From a virus, in the IMG/VR virus record IMGVR_UViG_3300010885_042165, positions 1 to 41,669 of that record: a DNA stretch of 41,669 nucleotides. The stretch is one strand, 5' to 3'. The stretch's first letter is position 1; each line of letters opens with the position of its first letter. The notes beneath the pieces are model-generated. The model worked only from the letters and a program-made list of their open reading frames with translations. It searched no databases and was not told the DNA's origin. A program made the position numbers and the translations under genes. This document shows positions 32,368 to 39,813 of this stretch, piece by piece.

Positions 32368-33886
32368 TGTTCAAGCCCTCGATTAAGTCTTTCTTAATGT
32401 TTAAGTTTTTCATGATTCTGTTATCCATCGCGGATTCATCGAGCGATAAAATATCATAGACCGTCATTTCATTTTTTTGGCCAATTCGTTGGATTCGGCC
32501 TATCATTTGCTCGCGGTTTTTGTAATTAAAATCGGTATTAGCAAAGACAAGCTGGTGGCAAAATTGAAGGTTAAAACCCGTGCTCAAAATTTCGCTGCAG
32601 ATTAAAACGTCAAACTTTCCAGCCTCAAAATCGGCGACTGCGGCCAACCTATCTTTTTGTTTTGTTGCGCCATTTACAACGACAAAAGACTTTTTTAAGC
32701 CTGTCGCAACAAAGTCGATCGGGGCTAAAAATCGGCTTGCAACAATAACCTGCCCGTCCAGTTGATTGACTAAATCCACCGTGGCCTTGATGCGCTCGCT
32801 GTCGTTGTTAACAACCTGCTTATATTCTGCGTAAACGCCATACAAATCAAAAGTATTGATGTTAGCTTTGGCTAGTATATCGGCCAATTTATCGTCCAAA
32901 ACAACCGACTTTGCACGCACTTCTGCGCTGGGCTTGTAAGTCACTTGCTTAATGCTTAAATGAGGCAACACCGCAACCTCTTTCAACGTGCATCTAAAAA
33001 CAAACGGCGAAATAAGCGCGGCCAACCCTTTTAAATCACGATAGCCAACAACGCGATCATCTTTGCCTAATACTATGTATTTGTTGCAAAAATAATCTTG
33101 GCTGTCGGGTATCGTTTTTTCACCCAAAAAACGCAATTGATTGTACAAATCAAGGACTGATTTTGATATGACACTGCCTGATCCGATTATCTTTTTCTTC
33201 GCGTATTTTCGCAAAATAAGCATGCTTTCCGTGATGTTTGTGCCTTTGTTTTTGAAAACGTGACATTCGTCAACCACGATTCCAGCCTTGCCTTGCGCCA
33301 AAAAGTCCACGGCCTCGTTTAAATATTTCTCATTCTTTTGGCTGAATTTTTCGGCATTCATAAACTTAATAGTCAAGCCTTGCGATCCGTCAAAAAGCGC
33401 GACAGAATACCGCTCAAACTCTTTTTTTATCTGACTTAACAAGTCTTTTGGGGCAATAAACAACCAGTTACTAAAACCTTGTTGCGCGTGTAAAGTGTTG
33501 ATTGCGTCAATGTAAACGCGCGTCTTGCCCGTGCCTGCGTCCATGTACAAAACCGAGCCGTCAAGGCTTAGAACCTTGTTCAAGGCTAGGCTTTGGGTTG
33601 GATAAAGCCCACCTTTTGTCACAATTTCATGATTAACTGATTCTGTCTTGTTAAAAATATTGCCGGTTTTTTCAAAAACAAAACCAGCCTCTTTGGCCAA
33701 TATCCAGTCTGGTATAAGCGCGTACCGCTCACCATTCTCACCACGCCCACGCACAATCTGACATTGGTTTTTTGATAGCCAAAAAGGCTGGACGCAACGG
33801 CCAACAAGCGCGTCACCATCGATACGAATTAAATAAGCGTTCAAAGTTTCTTTTTCAACGCTTATTATTTTTGTCTTTATTTTCAA
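32348..33886 (-). CDS. SNF2-like DNA helicase
   Basis: The 512-residue protein has motif I MDAGTGKTRVYI, motif II DECH (GIVVDECHVFKN), motif III-like IIGSGSVISK, and the C-terminal VIVASRFL and QMIGRIQRIGQKNEMTVYDIL, the SNF2 motif VI. It is a double-stranded DNA translocase of the type many phages code in the early block, beside recombination genes. The start is TTG at 33886 within a TTGA overlap with the previous stop. GGCCAACC copies are at 32642 and 33020. Confidence 0.85.
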   Translation of the reverse strand: MKIKTKIISVEKETLNAYLIRIDGDALVGRCVQPFWLSKNQCQIVRGRGENGERYALIPDWILAKEAGFVFEKTGNIFNKTESVNHEIVTKGGLYPTQSLALNKVLSLDGSVLYMDAGTGKTRVYIDAINTLHAQQGFSNWLFIAPKDLLSQIKKEFERYSVALFDGSQGLTIKFMNAEKFSQKNEKYLNEAVDFLAQGKAGIVVDECHVFKNKGTNITESMLILRKYAKKKIIGSGSVISKSVLDLYNQLRFLGEKTIPDSQDYFCNKYIVLGKDDRVVGYRDLKGLAALISPFVFRCTLKEVAVLPHLSIKQVTYKPSAEVRAKSVVLDDKLADILAKANINTFDLYGVYAEYKQVVNNDSERIKATVDLVNQLDGQVIVASRFLAPIDFVATGLKKSFVVVNGATKQKDRLAAVADFEAGKFDVLICSEILSTGFNLQFCHQLVFANTDFNYKNREQMIGRIQRIGQKNEMTVYDILSLDESAMDNRIMKNLNIKKDLIEGLNSGFSDI

Positions 33887-34386
33887 GCGGATAATCTTTC
33901 TAATTGATTAACTTGCGCCAATTTTGCGCGTTTTGCAAGGTTCTTTTTAATTTCTTTTTTAATTTCTTTTGATTTTAGCTCGTCGGTCAAAGCCTTGAAA
34001 CTTCTTAACTGCGCCACGCCAACCGACATCCCATTTTTTAATCGGCGAGTGCTATCTTTAAACCAAAGACAGCTCGCTACCTCAAAGCATTCTTGGCCGC
34101 TCCAGTGGTTGCTCAAGCGAATCACTGACTTTGTGCCAACTTGTTGAAAGTAACAAGAGTCTCTGTATATATTTTCACCAACGTAAACAATATTATATTT
34201 TTTGCCGTTCAAAGAAATTGGGAATTTTTGCCATTTTTCTTTTTCTTTTGTGCCGAATTCTGCTTTAAATTCATTGCGGGTCAAGTTTTGGCGGCGGATA
34301 CATTCGTCAACCAATTTAAGCAAAGACAAGTCACCTTGTTTCCAAGTCACAAGCGTTTTTTCGTGAAAGTTGTCAATTGTAATCAT
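33883..34386 (-). CDS. Hypothetical early protein
   Basis: The 167-residue protein (MITIDNFHEKTLVTWKQGDLSLLKLVDECIRRQNLTRNEF) ends in a long basic helix (DELKSKEIKKEIKKNLAKRAKLAQ). A central part IYRDSCYFQQVGTKSVIRLSNHWSGQECFEVASCLWF looks like a beta-barrel. Its leader is AAGGGGATTTAAAATG and it is driven by the operator-bearing promoter at 34432-34460. It overlaps the helicase start by 4 bp, so both are probably made together. Unknown family. Confidence 0.6.
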   Translation of the reverse strand: MITIDNFHEKTLVTWKQGDLSLLKLVDECIRRQNLTRNEFKAEFGTKEKEKWQKFPISLNGKKYNIVYVGENIYRDSCYFQQVGTKSVIRLSNHWSGQECFEVASCLWFKDSTRRLKNGMSVGVAQLRSFKALTDELKSKEIKKEIKKNLAKRAKLAQVNQLERLSA

Positions 34387-34406
34387 TTTAAATCCCCTTA
34401 AAAATT

Positions 34407-34481
34407 TAAGTACTGCTTAATCAATAAAAGGATTATATACAAGTATAGTATACTTGTCAACACTTTTTTCATTCAATCGTA
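34407..34481 (-). repeat. 75-bp promoter-operator repeat, copy 1
   Basis: This 75-bp stretch is identical to 34926-35000. It holds the promoter at 34432-34460 and its palindrome. With the conserved leader that follows each copy (differing at about three bases), the duplicated control cassette is about 100 bp long. Confidence 0.95.
34432..34460 (-). promoter_or_regulatory. Leftward promoter with a perfect 19-bp operator
   Basis: TTGACA (34460-34455), 17-bp spacer, TATAAT (34437-34432): both boxes are perfect. The spacer holds ACAAGTATAGTATACTTGT (34439-34457), a perfect dyad of 9-base arms around one base that overlaps the -35 box. A repressor bound there would block the polymerase. It drives the gene at 34386 and the helicase and methyltransferase behind it. 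Confidence 0.88.
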
Positions 34482-34483
34482 TT

Positions 34484-34906
34484 TTAAGCAAACTCCCCCC
34501 AAAATTCAGATTCAACCCACGCGCGATATTGGGCATTTGCGCTTAAAAGTTCCTTCATTTTAGCCATCAAAATCCAACCTTTGGCTTGGCCATTAACAAT
34601 TTGTGACTTTGGCAACCATACTGTCTTAACCAAAGATTGGGCTGAGTTTGCCATCCAAACATCAAAAGCAACGGCTTTTTCTGTTTCTTTTGTCGGAGCT
34701 GGTAGCCTGAAAAACGCATTTTTTACGTCAGAAACTTCTTTGTGATCTGCTTGTTTATCTTTCAACCAAGCCCAAGCTTTTTTAAGACCGGCAGAAATAT
34801 AATCAACTGCTTTGCCGCCTTTGCCTGATTTTTTGCGAGTACCAAAAGCAATATCACCAGCGATTTTCCAAGCTAAAGTCATAACTGTTTTTTTCGCGTT
34901 TTTCAT
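34484..34906 (-). CDS. Hypothetical early protein
   Basis: The 140-residue protein (MKNAKKTVMTLAWKIAGDIAF) has a basic Gly-Lys stretch (GTRKKSGKGGKAVDYI), then a helical region (LKKAWAWLKDKQADHKE) and a tail rich in Trp and Ala (YRAWVESEFWGEFA). The basic start suggests nucleic-acid binding. I recognise no family. It has its own operator-bearing promoter (34951-34979) and the AAGGGGATTTAAA leader. Confidence 0.6.
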   Translation of the reverse strand: MKNAKKTVMTLAWKIAGDIAFGTRKKSGKGGKAVDYISAGLKKAWAWLKDKQADHKEVSDVKNAFFRLPAPTKETEKAVAFDVWMANSAQSLVKTVWLPKSQIVNGQAKGWILMAKMKELLSANAQYRAWVESEFWGEFA

Positions 34907-34925
34907 TTTAAATCCCCTTAAAGTG

Positions 34926-35000
34926 TAAGTACTGCTTAATCAATAAAAGGATTATATACAAGTATAGTATACTTGTCAACACTTTTTTCATTCAATCGTA
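34926..35000 (-). repeat. 75-bp promoter-operator repeat, copy 2
   Basis: Identical to 34407-34481. The lack of any difference points to recent duplication or strong selection, in a phage that also encodes Bet-type annealing and an exonuclease. Confidence 0.95.
34951..34979 (-). promoter_or_regulatory. Leftward promoter with a perfect 19-bp operator (second copy)
   Basis: TTGACA (34979-34974) and TATAAT (34956-34951) with a 17-bp spacer containing ACAAGTATAGTATACTTGT (34958-34976), as at 34432-34460. It drives the gene at 34906. Confidence 0.88.
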
Positions 35001-35034
35001 AATAATTTAAGATAAAACAAAAAGCGCAATAAAA

Positions 35035-35604
35035 TCATGCCTTAGGCAAAGTCACACCGCTTTGGCCTTGATACTTTCCGCCACGGTCGGCATACGAAAC
35101 ATCACAGATTTCGTCACTCTCGAAAAAAAGCACTTGCGCCACGCCTTCATTGGCGTAAATCTTAGCAGGCAATGGCGTTGTGTTTGAGAACTCCAGCGTG
35201 ACATAACCCTCCAATTCTGGCTCAAAAGGCGTTACATTGACGATGATTCCGCACCGCGCATAAGTTGATTTACCAAGGCAAACAGTCAACACACTGCGTG
35301 GTATTTTAAGGCGTTCAACGGTACGGGCAAGCGCGAAACTGTTTGGCGGTATGATGCAATAACCTTTCCCAGATACGGTGACAAAAGAGGATTCGTCAAA
35401 GTTTTTAGGGTCGATTATCGTGCTGTTGATGTTGGTGAATACCTTGAAGTCATCGGCACAACGAATATCATAACCATAGCTTGAAGTGCCATAACTGATG
35501 ACTTTATGGCCGTCTACTGTCTTGACTTGATTTGGCTCAAAAGGTTCTATCATGCCGTGTTCGATTGCCTGCCTGCGTATCCATTTATCTGATTTGATGC
35601 TCAT
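35035..35604 (-). CDS. dcd: dCTP deaminase
   Basis: The start at 35604 ([22 protein letters not shown]) follows GGGGGATTAAAC. The 189-residue protein is close in size to bacterial Dcd and shows its blocks: [63 protein letters not shown] and [11 protein letters not shown]. It turns dCTP into dUTP for dTMP synthesis (or, in some members, directly to dUMP). In a phage it shifts the nucleotide pool at replication; no dUTPase or thymidylate synthase is coded here. It overlaps nothing and is preceded by the RusA gene. Confidence 0.9.
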   Translation of the reverse strand: MSIKSDKWIRRQAIEHGMIEPFEPNQVKTVDGHKVISYGTSSYGYDIRCADDFKVFTNINSTIIDPKNFDESSFVTVSGKGYCIIPPNSFALARTVERLKIPRSVLTVCLGKSTYARCGIIVNVTPFEPELEGYVTLEFSNTTPLPAKIYANEGVAQVLFFESDEICDVSYADRGGKYQGQSGVTLPKA

Positions 35605-35606
35605 GT

Positions 35607-35984
35607 TTAATCCCCCATTTTTTCGATGAAAACCTCGCAATAACCTTTTCCGTCTCGGTCAACCCATACGCCAAAGTTATTGCCTTTTTTTATTGACAAT
35701 TCATATATTTGACTGTCGTCATTCCAAACACTGGCGTGGGTTAGAGCGTCAAAAAAGCATTTTTGAAAATTGTCAATATCGCGCTTGCGCCTGTCCTTTT
35801 GATGTAGCCAAACGGTCACAGCGACTGGGCTATCGCCAAAGCTTTTGATTTTAGCATTTTTGACAATAGCCAAAACTTCAAGCCGGTATTGTTGGCCGCG
35901 CTCCCCGATGTATTTAATGCCGTTCCTCCCGTTTTTGTAATAATGATTGATGCTGGGCGGATAAGGTAGCTTAATTTGAATCAT
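35607..35984 (-). CDS. rusA: RusA-like Holliday junction resolvase
   Basis: The 125-residue protein has the RusA marks: [17 protein letters not shown], then [29 protein letters not shown] with the three acidic residues of the metal site (D-x-D and D-D). The end is [16 protein letters not shown]. It cuts branched DNA made by replication and by the Bet/exonuclease pathway. The ribosome site GGGGAGAGT lies 3 bases from the ATG. Confidence 0.92.
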   Translation of the reverse strand: MIQIKLPYPPSINHYYKNGRNGIKYIGERGQQYRLEVLAIVKNAKIKSFGDSPVAVTVWLHQKDRRKRDIDNFQKCFFDALTHASVWNDDSQIYELSIKKGNNFGVWVDRDGKGYCEVFIEKMGD

Positions 35985-35999
35985 ACTCTCCCCTTTAAA

Positions 36000-36197
36000 T
36001 TAGTTATAAAAACCCGTCCACCCACACAAAACTACCAATAAAAACATCGTAAAAATTACAACCAAGCAACGCATAAGAATCAAATTTTCCCGGTCAATTT
36101 TCTTCTTATTGGCAACAAAATCAATCATTAATTCTCGGTACATGGACTGCAACTCTTCTGCTTTTTTGTCCTGCAAGTTAGCTTGTTCTGATGTCAT
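36000..36197 (-). CDS. Small coiled-coil protein with a C-terminal membrane span
   Basis: The 65-residue protein has a charged helical first half (MTSEQANLQDKKAEELQSMYRELM) and a membrane segment near the C-terminus (LMRCLVVIFTMFLLVVLCGWTGF). The tail-anchored form could place a small early factor at the inner membrane. The leader is AAAAGGGGATTAAAA. No family recognised. Confidence 0.55.
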   Translation of the reverse strand: MTSEQANLQDKKAEELQSMYRELMIDFVANKKKIDRENLILMRCLVVIFTMFLLVVLCGWTGFYN

Positions 36198-36230
36198 TTT
36201 TAATCCCCTTTTAAGTTAGGTGCCAATTGT

Positions 36231-36728
36231 TTATTTTTTCATTAACTCTTTAAAATCAAGTTCCAATGCCGCCAAATTCCAACCAAGGTGCCACGCATCA
36301 TATGGAATCATTGCGTGAACAGATCCAAAACTCTCAAAAAAACGGGTTATTGAGGCGTGTTCTAAATTTTTGAATGTGAATCTGACTGGAGCTTCATTGT
36401 TTGCATCGTATCGTTCAGTCGACCTTTTTGTCGCTTCAGCAATGTCCAATGCCGCCCTTTCTGTTATTTCCCTCATTCCGTCTAGCGTTCTATTTTTAGC
36501 CAGCAACGGGTCTTTTAAGCAAAAAAATGCGGCCATAATTGTCGTTGAAACGTGTTTGAACTGGGAATTATCTCCATGAACGTCTTGGCCAAGTCTAATT
36601 TCACCCCACGCGTATTCAGTTGCTATCCAAAAAGTCAGCGCACGATCATCACCAACTTCTTTATGACCACGAATAAACGCGATTGATGGCGCGGCATAGT
36701 ACTTTTTGCGCTTGCATTGTTTTCTCAT
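36231..36728 (-). CDS. Hypothetical early protein
   Basis: The 165-residue protein begins MRKQCKRKKYYAAPSIAFI and has a helix-rich middle (AAFFCLKDPLLAKNRTLDGMREITERAALDIAEATK) and a C-terminus rich in Trp and Leu (AWHLGWNLAALELDFKELMKK). I recognise no domain. It lies between the Type ISP pieces and the small membrane protein in the same leftward operon. Confidence 0.55.
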   Translation of the reverse strand: MRKQCKRKKYYAAPSIAFIRGHKEVGDDRALTFWIATEYAWGEIRLGQDVHGDNSQFKHVSTTIMAAFFCLKDPLLAKNRTLDGMREITERAALDIAEATKRSTERYDANNEAPVRFTFKNLEHASITRFFESFGSVHAMIPYDAWHLGWNLAALELDFKELMKK

Positions 36729-36756
36729 TATCGTTAACCCTTAAAAATAATTAAAA

Positions 36757-37488
36757 TCAAAAATCAAGATTAGGTAAGTCTCTAACAATTTTCATTGTTT
36801 CTAAGCTTACCGTTACAATTCTATGCAACAAAGAAAGTGGATACCTTGGATCTCCTACCGTTTCATTTGCCCAATCATTTGCATCATTAACAATACCGCT
36901 GTCTTTGTGAGTAGTCACGCTTTGACGCTCCATAACCCATTCAATAGCCGATTTTCCATTTACTACATAATCGTAAGCTTCTATAGGAATTCCTGATAAT
37001 GTTATGTATTCGTTATAAATGATTGTTGTTCTATCATTTTTTATACCCAAAGATTTTTGATGATCATTTGCTTTGCCAAACTTCATTTTTTCAACACGAT
37101 AAAGTTGTTTTTTATTTAAGCAACATCCAGTCATATTTTGCTTTAAATCATACTCTTTAACGTTTTCATAAGCGACATGAAGCTCCGCTAAATATCGACC
37201 AGCTAAACTAAACCTCCAAAAATCATATAAACTTTTAACCCTCGGTATGCGCGGCAATTCTTTGGTCAGATTGTCGGCAAAGCGCGTTTTGTAGTCTTCA
37301 CTTTGTAATAGGCCGTAAATGTAATAAAACAAATCTTCTTTGCTTATTTCACGGTACATATTTGTATTTTCAAAAACTTTATTTTTATAAAAATCAACAA
37401 AATGGGCAAGCCCAGCATCCGTTATCCCATCTTTTTTTACTGGCTTATCAGTTCCATCTTCATCAGAAAATAAATCTTGCATTATCAT
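36757..37488 (-). CDS. Orphan C-terminal domain of a Type ISP restriction-modification enzyme
   Basis: The 243-residue protein matches the C-terminal (Type_ISP_C) part of single-chain Type ISP enzymes such as LlaGI: ITDAGLAHFVDFYKNKV, KEDLFYYIYGLLQSEDYKTRFADNLTKELPRIPRVKS, FWRFSLAGRYLAELHVAYENV, the block YNEYITLSGIPIEAYDYVVNGKSAIEWVME, SGIVNDANDWA and the end VSLETMKIVRDLP. These blocks are recalled from known proteins; no search was run. The nuclease, helicase and methylase parts are missing: the gene is only the last 240 residues. The piece just upstream (37485-37667) continues the same protein in another frame. It could be a decoy, a recognition subunit for a phage methylase, or a relic. 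Confidence 0.7.
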   Translation of the reverse strand: MIMQDLFSDEDGTDKPVKKDGITDAGLAHFVDFYKNKVFENTNMYREISKEDLFYYIYGLLQSEDYKTRFADNLTKELPRIPRVKSLYDFWRFSLAGRYLAELHVAYENVKEYDLKQNMTGCCLNKKQLYRVEKMKFGKANDHQKSLGIKNDRTTIIYNEYITLSGIPIEAYDYVVNGKSAIEWVMERQSVTTHKDSGIVNDANDWANETVGDPRYPLSLLHRIVTVSLETMKIVRDLPNLDF

Positions 37489-37667
37489 TCTTTGTCCAAT
37501 TCTTGGTTAATATCGTATAAAAACAAAGGGAAACATTGACTATCGCCGTTAAAATGCAAATCTGGCAAACAATTCGCCATCAAAACAGAAAAATCTCCTT
37601 TTTTGCAATTAACTGTAATGACTAAGTTTCCGTACTCACCTACTCGGTCTTCTAGTTTATTTTTCAT
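37485..37667 (-). CDS. Adjoining Type ISP fragment, separate frame
   Basis: The 60-residue protein (MKNKLEDRVGEYGNLVITVNCKKGDFSVLMANCLPDLHF and then GDSQCFPLFLYD) matches the stretch that precedes the C-terminal domain in Type ISP enzymes, where a block ending QCFPL-Y is usual. Its stop overlaps the next start (ATGA at 37485-37488), so the two frames are contiguous with respect to the parent protein. Either one indel split a fragment or two coupled proteins are made. Start at 37667 follows AGAG. Confidence 0.6.
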   Translation of the reverse strand: MKNKLEDRVGEYGNLVITVNCKKGDFSVLMANCLPDLHFNGDSQCFPLFLYDINQELDKE

Positions 37668-37671
37668 AGCT

Positions 37672-37980
37672 CTAACTAAAAATCATTTTTTGAAGTTGTT
37701 TTTTTTCGGAGTTGGTTGGCGTTTTTACCGTGTATTTATTGCCATTTATTTGATAAATAAGCCCTCCTTTTTGAATTTGGACAATTGATTTATTAATAAT
37801 TTCTTTGTAAAGATCCATGCTGATACCATATCTTTCCGTAATTATTTTATTGATTTCAATATCCAAAAGTTCGTTTTCGTTGTAGGAAACTTCACCTTTT
37901 TCAAGATAAATTTTCTCACTAAGTAATTCAATATCGATACCCTCGACTATTGACACTAAAGATTGAAAATCAACCAACAT
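37672..37980 (-). CDS. Hypothetical protein upstream of the Type ISP pieces
   Basis: The ATG at 37980 has AAGGGG eight bases upstream; a GTG at 37989 is in frame but too close to that site. The 102-residue protein (MLVDFQSLVSIVEGIDIELLSEKIYLEKGEV) is acidic, with a central helix (ELLDIEINKIITERYGISMDLYKEIINKS) and a beta end (GLIYQINGNKYTVKTPT). It is followed after 4 bases by the first Type ISP piece, so the three form one unit. No family recognised. Confidence 0.55.
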   Translation of the reverse strand: MLVDFQSLVSIVEGIDIELLSEKIYLEKGEVSYNENELLDIEINKIITERYGISMDLYKEIINKSIVQIQKGGLIYQINGNKYTVKTPTNSEKKQLQKMIFS

Positions 37981-38001
37981 AAAAAACACCCCTTCAAGTT
38001 G

Positions 38002-38033
38002 CGGCCAACCTTTTTAGATTGGCCGTTTTTTTT
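38002..38033 (+). terminator. Plus-strand terminator with GGCCAACC stem inside the leftward block
   Basis: CGGCCAACCT (38002-38011) pairs with AGATTGGCCG (38016-38025) with one mismatch and a 4-base loop, followed by eight T. It works for rightward transcription only, although all genes here run left. It would stop antisense transcripts. The stem is built from the dispersed octamer. Confidence 0.8.
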
Positions 38034-38083
38034 GTTATAAATCAATTGTTATTTATTGCTGGGGGTTATATTTCTTTCTTTAA

Positions 38084-38791
38084 TCATTTTTTATTCTCCA
38101 TTTGTTCAATAGCCCATTTTAAATACACCTGTGCTTTTTTTAAATCTTCAAGACCGCTTTTGTGTTCATGTCGCCAAACGTATTTTAAAACGTCTTTCAA
38201 GCAAGCAATTTTAAATCCGTCACCGTGCATTGAGCTTGTCATTGCGCGAATTGCATCAATACATTCAATACCACCCTGCTTGTAATGACTAGGTGATGTC
38301 GGGGCGTTCTGTTGCTTGGCAGATAAGGCATCAACCAAATCGGCACGCTCAATCTTTTTTCTTTCAAAATCAACAAGCCCAAAAGCAAAATTTTCACATT
38401 CTTTTTCGCAAAAATCCAAGCCTCTAAAGTTTCTAAAAAGTCGGCAAGGTATGACTTCAATGCCAGATTCCATTTTCTTTCTTTTCTCATTGCTCATTAT
38501 TTCAAAATCATAACCATCGTAGCCATGGGCGCAATCAAAACCAAACCACCAAAATAGCTCATTGTCGTTAGTATTCAAGAAACTATCTTTTCCTGCATAG
38601 CTTATTCCCCCATGAACCTCTATTTGAGAAACATTATCTGCGCAACAATGGTCGTAATCCTCGCCAAAAAGAATGCTGTGAATTGGTACTGCGACATACC
38701 CGCATCGATGACCTTCGTCTGGGTACGCAATAACTTTTGCAACAAGACCAGCCTCTGTGATCCATTCTCTTTCTACTTTTAAATTTGTCAT
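38084..38791 (-). CDS. Phage protein with a C-terminal DUF3310 domain
   Basis: The 235-residue protein has two parts. Residues of about 1-150 (EREWITEAGLVAKVIAYPDEGHRCGYVAVP, then VHGGISYAGKDSF and WWFGFDCAHGYDGYD) are a domain common in phage early proteins. The last 75 (PSHYKQGGIECIDAIRAMTSSMHGDGFKIACLKDVLKYVWRHEHKSGLEDLKKAQVYLKWAIEQ) are DUF3310, as in T7 gp1.7, a nucleotide-metabolism protein. A nucleotide role fits with the dCTP deaminase in the same block, but is inferred from the family. Confidence 0.75.
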   Translation of the reverse strand: MTNLKVEREWITEAGLVAKVIAYPDEGHRCGYVAVPIHSILFGEDYDHCCADNVSQIEVHGGISYAGKDSFLNTNDNELFWWFGFDCAHGYDGYDFEIMSNEKRKKMESGIEVIPCRLFRNFRGLDFCEKECENFAFGLVDFERKKIERADLVDALSAKQQNAPTSPSHYKQGGIECIDAIRAMTSSMHGDGFKIACLKDVLKYVWRHEHKSGLEDLKKAQVYLKWAIEQMENKK

Positions 38792-38810
38792 TCTAATCCC
38801 CCTTTATTTT

Positions 38811-39785
38811 TTAGCGTTTTGAAAATGCGTGAGTTACTTTCATGTCAACCTTTAAGCCGTCCAAAATCAGGTTTTTTTCCATCAATTTGGCCATTTTCTG
38901 CAAGTTAGCATTGTCGATTTTAAGTAAAGTTTTCAACATTGGATTTGTGGCAATGTTTTTAATTATTGCCTCGATTGCCTTGTCTTCGTCGACTATTTCA
39001 GCCGACCATGTCTCGATGGTTTTCATGCCTTTTTGTGTTTGAATCAACTCGGGAACGATCGCTTCCGTTTGGGCGCAACTCAAGCTTAATTGCTGCTGTT
39101 GTTTTTGCGCTTCACGAGCTGCCATTTGTTTTTTTGCTGCCGCCTCAGCCTCGGCTTTTTTTAATTCTTCTTGCGCTTGCGCTTGCGCTTCGGCGTCGCC
39201 GGCCGCTTTTGCTTTTTCAATTTTTGCCTCGGCCTCCGCTTTTTCCTCGGACTGCTTTTTAGCAATAGCAGCCTGTTGTTCGGCATAAGCCTTATCTATT
39301 GCAGCCTGTTCCTCGGCCTGCTTTTTGGCCAATTCAGCCTCCGCCTCAGCCTTTTTTCTGGCAATTTCCGCGTTTTCTTTTTTTACCTTATTTTGCCACT
39401 CGCCGAGGCGTGATTTGGCTAAGTCTTTTATCTTGTCAGCCGTGGCAATTTCAGCCTTAAAAACGTCATCGATTGATTTCTTGTAACCCAAAATCGGGGC
39501 GGTGACGCTCTTTCTAGTGTTTTCTAAGTCATCAGAAACTGCTGTTATTTCTTTTAACAATTTCATGCAACTATCTGAATCATCTGGGTTTTGAATTGGT
39601 TGGTTATCGAGCAAAACTTCCAAATCAAATTCAAGATTTGAAATTTTGTCTGAAATTTCGCTGGGGATAACAACTCGTGGCAACTTGCTAAAATAAGCTA
39701 TTGAATCCATGGCGTTTAGCGTGGGGGTTTGAGGCAAATCCGCATCAAGATTTTGGGTTGGTACAATGTCAATTGAATTGTTCAT
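38811..39785 (-). CDS. DUF1351-like coiled-coil protein of the recombination module
   Basis: The 324-residue protein has a globular start, then ITAVSDDLENTRKSVTAPILGYKKSIDDVFKAEIATADKIK, which fits proteins found beside phage exonuclease genes, a 100-residue Ala/Lys/Glu coiled coil (EAEAELAKKQAEEQAAIDKAYAEQ and similar repeats), a QKQQQQLS link and a C-terminal helical domain. The coiled-coil DNA is repetitive. It follows the exonuclease gene and probably assists strand processing. It starts after AAAAGGAATT. Confidence 0.6.
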   Translation of the reverse strand: MNNSIDIVPTQNLDADLPQTPTLNAMDSIAYFSKLPRVVIPSEISDKISNLEFDLEVLLDNQPIQNPDDSDSCMKLLKEITAVSDDLENTRKSVTAPILGYKKSIDDVFKAEIATADKIKDLAKSRLGEWQNKVKKENAEIARKKAEAEAELAKKQAEEQAAIDKAYAEQQAAIAKKQSEEKAEAEAKIEKAKAAGDAEAQAQAQEELKKAEAEAAAKKQMAAREAQKQQQQLSLSCAQTEAIVPELIQTQKGMKTIETWSAEIVDEDKAIEAIIKNIATNPMLKTLLKIDNANLQKMAKLMEKNLILDGLKVDMKVTHAFSKR

Positions 39786-39813
39786 TTTAATTCCTTTTAA
39801 AGGGTGATAAAGC

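Noticed and set aside
39171-39413. Plus-strand Leu/Phe/Arg-rich frame
   Set aside because: It mirrors the Ala/Lys/Glu coiled coil of the leftward gene and has no start signals.
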